Shown here: positions 59,658 to 64,000 of the stretch, piece by piece
Position numbering within the stretch: the stretch's first letter is position 1
Layout of the letters: every line of letters starts with the position of its first letter
From: Stakelama pacifica
Lineage (GTDB): Bacteria; Pseudomonadota; Alphaproteobacteria; Sphingomonadales; Sphingomonadaceae
Direction: 5' to 3'
Length of the DNA stretch: 64,000 nt
Assembly (NCBI RefSeq): GCF_004361835.1
Contig: NZ_SNWD01000002.1
Coordinates: 1 to 64,000, forward strand
Made by a program: the position numbers and the translations under genes
The notes under the pieces: model-generated
Database searches by the model: none
What the model was told of the DNA's origin: nothing
Seen by the model: only the letters and a program-made list of their open reading frames with translations

Positions 59658-60845
59658 TCATCCACGCCGCAATTGAGCACAATATGACGCCCAATCCTCC
59701 ATAAGGAGGCGTCGCTTCTCCAGCGCGCGCCCGCGTCTGTAAGCTCGCTCAGTCTTTGATTCGATGGCGTGCGCAAGCGCCATTTCGACTACTTCGCGGG
59801 GGAAATCCGTCCGCTCTCCAGCCCAGTCTCGAAACGTCGATCGGAAGCCGTGTACAGTCACGTTTCGACACTTCATCCGACGAAGAACCATCGACATCGC
59901 CATGTTTGACAGTTTGTGGCCATCTGTATTGGTGAAAATCCGATCGCTGGCCGAGCGTGATTCTTTCGCCAAACAGTTCAGCAAGCTTAAGGCCACTTCA
60001 CTCAGAGGCACCTGATGTTCGCGACCCGCTTTCATTCGTTCTCCTGGAACTGTCCAGATAGCGGCACGCAGATCCACTTCACCCCAAGTCGCGTCGAGAA
60101 CCTCGCCAGAGCGTGCAGCGGTCAAAATCGTAAATTCGAGCGCCCGTGCAGCGATCGCGGGCCTCCTCCGCAATTCGCCCATGAAAGCAGCTAGTTCAAT
60201 AAAGGGTAGTGCTGCATGATGCTCAACCGACACCTTAGGCCGTCGCGGCAACAGAAGATCGAGATGCCCACGCCAGCGCGCCGGATTTTCTCCGCTCCGA
60301 TGACCTTTGGCCTTCGCTGCATCGAGCACGCGCTCAATGCGGCCACGAACGCGCGAAGCGGTTTCAGGCAGTTCCAACCAAATCGGTCGCAGAACTTCGA
60401 CGACATCTTCTGTCTGGATCTCATCAACGGGTTTGGAGAACAGTCGCGCCGCATGCGTACGTAGCGTCGACCGCCACTGCTTACGATGCTTTTCGTTTCG
60501 AAAACCGGATTCAATATCGTCAATCAGTGCTTCGGTGAATGGTCCGAACAAAACTGTCGTAGTTGCGGCGATCGACTTCGATTCTCGCCGTTCTTCGATA
60601 GGATCGCGGCCTTCCAGAAAGAGCTGCCGAGCTTCAAGTGCTTTGGCGCGCGCTTGTCCGAGGGAGACATCGAGAAGGGATCCGAGTCCCATTTCCCGGC
60701 GCTTTCCATTGATCATACAGATAAAAAGCCATGACCGACTACCGGTCCTTCTGACCCGCAGATAGAGTCCTCCGCCATCCGAATAGACACCCGGCTTCGT
60801 CAGACCGGCAATCTGGCGAACGTGAAGCTTTCCGCGAGCATGCAT
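59658..60845 (-). CDS. int: Tyrosine integrase (DUF4102/P4-type)
   Basis: A 395-residue site-specific recombinase. The N-terminal DUF4102 arm-binding domain contains KPGVYSDGGGLYLRVRRTGS and GLGSLLDVSLGQARAKA; a SAM-like core-binding domain follows (about 110-200). The catalytic domain carries Arg (TAARSGEVLDATW), His-x-x-Arg (VHGFRSTFRDWAG), His (MALAHAIESKTERAYRRG) and the nucleophile Tyr in AYRR. ATG 60845 with GAGG upstream is used; an ATG ten codons earlier also exists. It points away from the tRNA-Ser gene and should catalyse integration into the tRNA 3' end. Confidence 0.92.
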   Translation of the reverse strand: MHARGKLHVRQIAGLTKPGVYSDGGGLYLRVRRTGSRSWLFICMINGKRREMGLGSLLDVSLGQARAKALEARQLFLEGRDPIEERRESKSIAATTTVLFGPFTEALIDDIESGFRNEKHRKQWRSTLRTHAARLFSKPVDEIQTEDVVEVLRPIWLELPETASRVRGRIERVLDAAKAKGHRSGENPARWRGHLDLLLPRRPKVSVEHHAALPFIELAAFMGELRRRPAIAARALEFTILTAARSGEVLDATWGEVDLRAAIWTVPGERMKAGREHQVPLSEVALSLLNCLAKESRSASDRIFTNTDGHKLSNMAMSMVLRRMKCRNVTVHGFRSTFRDWAGERTDFPREVVEMALAHAIESKTERAYRRGRALEKRRLLMEDWASYCAQLRRG

Positions 60846-60892
60846 CCTGAGAACCTCGAATAAGGTATGCGGCACATATTCGGAAAAAGCTA

Positions 60893-60913
60893 GTCATAAA
60901 AGTGGTCATAAAA
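60893..60913. repeat. Direct repeats upstream of the integrase (candidate arm sites)
   Basis: GTCATAAAA occurs at 60893-60901 and 60905-60913, a 12-base period. The repeats lie between the integrase start and the tRNA 3' end, where arm-type integrase-binding sites or an autoregulatory operator are expected. Confidence 0.5.
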
Positions 60914-61036
60914 ATATCTACGGTCTGGGACGAACGATCGCGACCGACCGCGGATAATTCACCCGCATAAAGCGCCGTTTTTCAGCGGTTTTTGTTAATT
61001 GCGGCGGTTCGTCAAAGCTCGCCGAAGACCGGCGGC

Positions 61037-61060
61037 TGGCGGAGACGGAGGGATTCGAAC
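61037..61060 (-). other. Candidate attachment site (attR) at the tRNA-Ser 3' end
   Basis: The integrase gene and its repeats abut the 3' end of the tRNA (low-coordinate side). P4-type integrases use the T-arm/3' end of tRNA genes as the core site and restore it on integration. The exact core cannot be set because the matching copy at the other end of the element was not found in this window. Confidence 0.45.
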
Positions 61061-61129
61061 CCTCGGTACGGAATTTATCCATACGGCGGTTTAGCAAACC
61101 GCTGGTTTCAGCCACTCACCCACGTCTCC
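61037..61129 (-). tRNA. tRNA-Ser (anticodon GCU)
   Basis: On the minus strand a 93-base tRNA starts GGAGACG and ends CGTCTCC-G-CCA, with the CCA encoded. The anticodon arm is GCGGT-TTGCTAA-ACCGC, giving anticodon GCU. The long variable arm and the GGTTCGAATCC T-arm fit tRNA-Ser. It is complete, so the chromosomal gene was preserved by the inserted element. Confidence 0.93.
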
Positions 61130-61301
61130 GAGTGTATCGGCCAGAGCGAGCGCCTATAGCGGGGGGCGCGGGACAGATCAACCGGTGTTTATCATGGCGT
61201 TCATCGCGAATGTGCAGGCGGTGGCCGCACGGTTCATTGCAGGCTAAGACGCGCCCCGCATAAGGTCGAATCTTCGGCGAAGGACGAGCTCAGGGGACAT
61301 C

Positions 61302-62111
61302 ATGCGTATTGGTTGGATCGTTACATTACTGGCGGTGTTTGCGGTGACATCACCGGCACAGGCGCAGATTCGCACGGTCGACCCTGACACGGTGATCGAC
61401 GGCGATTTGTCCAGCCCGCCCGCACAGCAGCAATATCCGGCCCCCGCGACGAGCCAGTCGCCCGGCTATCCGGCGCAGACTGAAACTCCGTCCGATTCCT
61501 ACGATCCCGGCTATACCCCGCCCGAGCAATCGACCCAGCAGGCGCCGAGCTATAGCACGCCGAACAGCCAGACCTCGGCCCCGGTGTCGACGCAAACCCC
61601 CGCTCCCACCGCGCAACAGGCGAATGCCGCGACCTATGAGCGGGACGATCTGATCGCGGCGGCGGAAGGGGTGTTCGGCAAGGGCGCGCAGGGTCTTGCC
61701 GGCATTATCGAAGATATTCTGGCCGATCAGGGCAAACCCAATGCCTATATCGCCGGGCGCGAGGCATCGGGCGCGTTCGTGCTCGGCCTGCGCTACGGTT
61801 CGGGCACGCTGTTCCACAAGATCGAAGGGCAGCGGCCGGTATATTGGACCGGCCCGTCGGTCGGGTTCGATGTCGGCGGCGATGCCACCAAAGTATTCGT
61901 GCTGGTCTATAATCTCTACGACACGCAGGATCTGTATAAGCGCTTCCCCGCCGCCGAAGGGCGCGCATATTTTGTCGGCGGCTTTTCAGCTACCTATTTG
62001 CGGCGCGGCGATATCGTGCTGATTCCCGTCCGGCTGGGCGTCGGATGGCGGCTGGGCGCCAATGTCGGCTATATGAAGTTCAGCGATCATCAGCGCTGGC
62101 TGCCCTTCTGA
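61302..62111 (+). CDS. eipA: EipA/DUF1134 envelope protein
   Basis: A 269-residue exported protein: a signal peptide (cleaved after AQAQ), a Pro/Gln/Ser/Thr-rich linker (about 35-110), then the DUF1134 domain with DDLIAAAEGVFGKGAQGLAG, QGKPNAYIAGREASGAFVLG and GPSVGFDVGGDATKVFVLVY. EipA in Brucella and Caulobacterales supports envelope integrity. It lies outside the integrated element on the chromosomal side of the tRNA. Confidence 0.87.
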   Translation: MRIGWIVTLLAVFAVTSPAQAQIRTVDPDTVIDGDLSSPPAQQQYPAPATSQSPGYPAQTETPSDSYDPGYTPPEQSTQQAPSYSTPNSQTSAPVSTQTPAPTAQQANAATYERDDLIAAAEGVFGKGAQGLAGIIEDILADQGKPNAYIAGREASGAFVLGLRYGSGTLFHKIEGQRPVYWTGPSVGFDVGGDATKVFVLVYNLYDTQDLYKRFPAAEGRAYFVGGFSATYLRRGDIVLIPVRLGVGWRLGANVGYMKFSDHQRWLPF

Positions 62112-62125
62112 GCGAGGCGCGGGTT

Positions 62126-62157
62126 CGGGGCGCGGCGCGGTTGCTCGCCGCGCCCCG
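62126..62157. terminator. Bidirectional hairpin between convergent eipA and pyrC
   Basis: CGGGGCGCGGCG (62126-62137) pairs perfectly with CGCCGCGCCCCG (62146-62157) around an 8-base loop, a 12-bp stem. It lies in the 60-base gap between the two convergent genes and probably ends both transcripts, though no U-tract is present on either side. Confidence 0.7.
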
Positions 62158-62171
62158 GGACCCATGCGGGA

Positions 62172-63497
62172 TCAGGCGAATGCGGTCGCTTCGAACCGGA
62201 CCGGCTGCCCGATCGCTGTCTCAGCAAGCTCGCCGTCCCACATCACCTGCTGCCCGCGAATGATCGTGCCGATCGGCTTGCCGGTCAGTTCGCGCCCGGT
62301 AAAGGGCGACCATCCGGCGCGTGAGGCGAGCCAGTCCTCGCCCACCATCCAGCGCCGCTTCAGATCGACGATGGTCAGATCGGCATCATAGCCGGGCACG
62401 ATCCGTCCCTTACCGACCAGCCCGAAAATCCGCTGCGGCCCGGCGCTGGTCAGGTCGATCAGCCGTTGCAGCGTCAGTCGCCCATGATGGACGTGATCGA
62501 GCATCAGCGGCAGCAATGTCTGCACACCGGGCATGCCGCTGGGGCTTTGCGGATAGGGCTTTGCCTTTTCCTCCAGCGTGTGCGGCGCATGGTCCGATCC
62601 GAGCACATCGGGAACCCCCTGCCCCAGCCAGTGCCACAGCCCGGCGCGATGCTCGCCCGATCGGATCGGCGGGTTCATCTGGGCATAGGTACCGATCGTC
62701 GGATAGGCCTCCTCCGCCGCAAGGGTCAGATGCTGCGGTGTGACCTCGCAGGTTGCGATATCCTTGTGCTGCGACAGCAACTCCAGCTCGGCGGGCGTGG
62801 TAATGTGCAGCACATGAATGCGCCGTCGTGCCTCGCGCGCCAGCGTCAGGATGCGCCGTGTTGCGCGGATCGCGCTTTCATCGTCGCGCCATTCGGGGTG
62901 GGAGGACGGATCGCCCGCACGGCGCAGATCGGCACGCTCATTCATCCGCGCCTCGTCCTCGGCATGGATAGCCACCCTACGGCTCCCCGATGCCAGAACG
63001 CGCGCAAGCTCTCGATCCTCGGCGACCAGCAGGTCGCCGGTCGAGGCCCCCATGAAAATCTTCACCCCCGCCGTACCCGGCACGCGCTCCAGCTCCTTGA
63101 GCTGTTCGGCATTCGCTGCGGTCGCGCCGACATAAAAGGCATGATCGCACCACATCCGGTTTTTGGCGCGGCGAAGCTTGTCTTCGATCGCCTCGACGCT
63201 GTCGGTATTGGGTTTGGTATTCGGCATTTCGAAAACCGCCGTCACCCCGCCCAGCACCGCCGCCCGGCTGCCGCTTTCCAGATCTTCCTTATGCTCCAGC
63301 CCCGGCTCGCGAAAATGGACCTGCGAATCGATCACGCCGGGCAGGATGTCGAGCCCGGTACAATCGATCACGCGCCCGGCATCGCCGCTGATCCCCAGCC
63401 CGGCGATCCTGCCGTCGCGAATACCGACATCCAGCTTCGCCGGCCCGGACGGCAGGTGCACCGTTCCGCCGGTAAGTTTAAGGTCGAAGCTTTCCAT
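62172..63497 (-). CDS. pyrC: Dihydroorotase, PyrC type
   Basis: A 441-residue amidohydrolase of pyrimidine synthesis (carbamoyl-aspartate to dihydroorotate). Seen are VIDSQVHFREPGLEHKEDLE (metal-site start; Gln replaces the first His of the usual HVH, as I recall for the alphaproteobacterial group), FEMPNTKPNTDS, the IHAEDEARM and HVLHITT metal histidines, and the catalytic Asp in LGSDHAPHTLEEK. A normal-length chromosomal gene. Confidence 0.87.
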   Translation of the reverse strand: MESFDLKLTGGTVHLPSGPAKLDVGIRDGRIAGLGISGDAGRVIDCTGLDILPGVIDSQVHFREPGLEHKEDLESGSRAAVLGGVTAVFEMPNTKPNTDSVEAIEDKLRRAKNRMWCDHAFYVGATAANAEQLKELERVPGTAGVKIFMGASTGDLLVAEDRELARVLASGSRRVAIHAEDEARMNERADLRRAGDPSSHPEWRDDESAIRATRRILTLAREARRRIHVLHITTPAELELLSQHKDIATCEVTPQHLTLAAEEAYPTIGTYAQMNPPIRSGEHRAGLWHWLGQGVPDVLGSDHAPHTLEEKAKPYPQSPSGMPGVQTLLPLMLDHVHHGRLTLQRLIDLTSAGPQRIFGLVGKGRIVPGYDADLTIVDLKRRWMVGEDWLASRAGWSPFTGRELTGKPIGTIIRGQQVMWDGELAETAIGQPVRFEATAFA

Positions 63498-63542
63498 ATA
63501 CGGGCCCTTTCTTAACGCGTCGCCCGTTCCTACCTGTTCGCT

Positions 63543-64000
63543 ATGACCGATACCAGCCCGCCGACCTGGCTCTCCGACCGCGCCCTGATCCGTGTAGCGG
63601 GGGAGGATGTGCGCGGCTTTCTACAGGGGCTGGTGACTCGCGACGTCAATCTTGTCGGGCCCGATGCGCCGCAATGGGCCGGGCTGCTCAGCGCGCAGGG
63701 AAAGGCGCTGTTTGATTTCATTCTGTGGGATGACGGCGATGCGATCCTGATCGATTGCGAAACGGGCGCGCGCGACTCGCTTGTCCGCCGCCTGTCGCTC
63801 TATCGCCTGCGTCGTGCGATCGCGATCGAGCCGGTCGAAGGCGGCGTGCACTGGTCGCGCGATGGCGACAGCGGGACCCCCGACCCGCGACTTGCCGCGC
63901 TGGGGCGGCGCTGGCTTGGCGCCGCCGATGATCGCCCCGTTACCGGCTGGCGCGAGCATCGCCTCCGCCTTGGGGTAACCGAAGGCGCGGCCGAGCTGGG
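63543..64000 (+). CDS. ygfZ: YgfZ/CAF17-like folate-binding protein (3' end beyond window)
   Basis: The first 152 codons of a GcvT-fold protein: LSDRALIRVAGEDVRGFLQG, LVTRDV, and WAGLLSAQGKALFDFILWDD, typical of YgfZ, which supports iron-sulfur cluster assembly using tetrahydrofolate. The diagnostic KGCYxGQE motif would lie beyond the right edge. It is divergent from pyrC with a 45-base gap. Confidence 0.82.
   Translation, partial: MTDTSPPTWLSDRALIRVAGEDVRGFLQGLVTRDVNLVGPDAPQWAGLLSAQGKALFDFILWDDGDAILIDCETGARDSLVRRLSLYRLRRAIAIEPVEGGVHWSRDGDSGTPDPRLAALGRRWLGAADDRPVTGWREHRLRLGVTEGAAEL

Noticed and set aside
1-64000. CRISPR arrays, rRNA genes, plasmid replication or partition genes
   Set aside because: No regularly spaced repeats, rRNA sequence, or Rep/ParAB-type proteins were seen on either strand.

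Overview
The window is GC-rich DNA from an alphaproteobacterium, most likely a sphingomonad. The chromosomal genes at the right end (an EipA/DUF1134 envelope protein, a PyrC-type dihydroorotase with the alphaproteobacterial QVHFREPG motif, and a YgfZ-like folate-binding protein) fit that group, as does the Trb-type conjugation cluster ending in a DUF2274 gene. Almost everything left of a tRNA-Ser(GCU) at 61037-61129 appears to be one large integrated element. A P4/DUF4102-type tyrosine integrase lies directly against the 3' end of the tRNA. No second copy of the tRNA 3' end was seen further left, so the element probably runs past the left edge, where the first codons of an IS3-family transposase are visible.

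Layout. 0.2-0.8 kb: GNAT acetyltransferase. 0.8-3.7 kb: mercury cluster (merR divergent from merT, merP, a GDCCVxC protein and an atypical flavoprotein reductase). 4.0-6.8 kb: HipBA and a nucleotidyltransferase-HEPN protein, probably stabilisation or defence functions. 7.0-18.9 kb: conjugative transfer (TraG, a CopG-like protein, TrbB-C-D-E-J-L-F-G-I, DUF2274, an excisionase-type HTH protein); no relaxase is present. 19.2-22.9 kb: a CDF remnant, a cytochrome c/FTR1 (PbrT-like) permease, a CDF transporter and a CadR/PbrR-type regulator. 22.9-31.3 kb: a zinc/cobalt/cadmium block (broken ynfA, ZIP, CzcD-like CDF, DUF190, CzcA, CzcB, CzcC, and a frameshifted small His/Cys-rich protein). 31.5-32.3 kb: a methyltransferase and an mntP remnant. 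32.6-40.7 kb: a CusCBA-type Cu/Ag efflux operon with a small membrane protein and a multicopper oxidase. 40.7-46.3 kb: a small membrane protein, a two-TM ion channel, a CnrYXH-type sigma/anti-sigma/metal-sensor cassette and copABC. 46.5-47.7 kb: an acyltransferase-3 protein.

47.7-56.5 kb holds the most unusual system, a minus-strand operon of complex I-like membrane subunits (NuoA, a NuoB/NuoD-derived fusion, NuoH, J, K, L, M, N) followed by a membrane-anchored cytochrome c. It has no NuoE, F, G, I or separate C. The B/D fusion lacks the iron-sulfur cysteines and the quinone-site GPQHPSTHG motif, so the complex cannot be an ordinary NADH dehydrogenase. Divergently, 56.7-59.3 kb carries a DUF4396 membrane protein, a PRC-barrel-like exported protein, and a CsoR regulator with a clear palindromic operator in front of a glutaredoxin-MauE fusion.

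Taken together this is a conjugative island (ICE-like) stacked with mercury, lead/cadmium/zinc, copper/silver and cobalt/nickel-type resistance modules. Most are controlled by local metal sensors: three MerR-type 19-bp-spacer promoters, a CsoR operator and a CnrYXH cassette. Several decayed genes between modules (CDF, ynfA, czcI-like, mntP) mark past rearrangements. Start codons were chosen by ribosome-binding sites, overlaps and family alignment from memory; no database search was possible.
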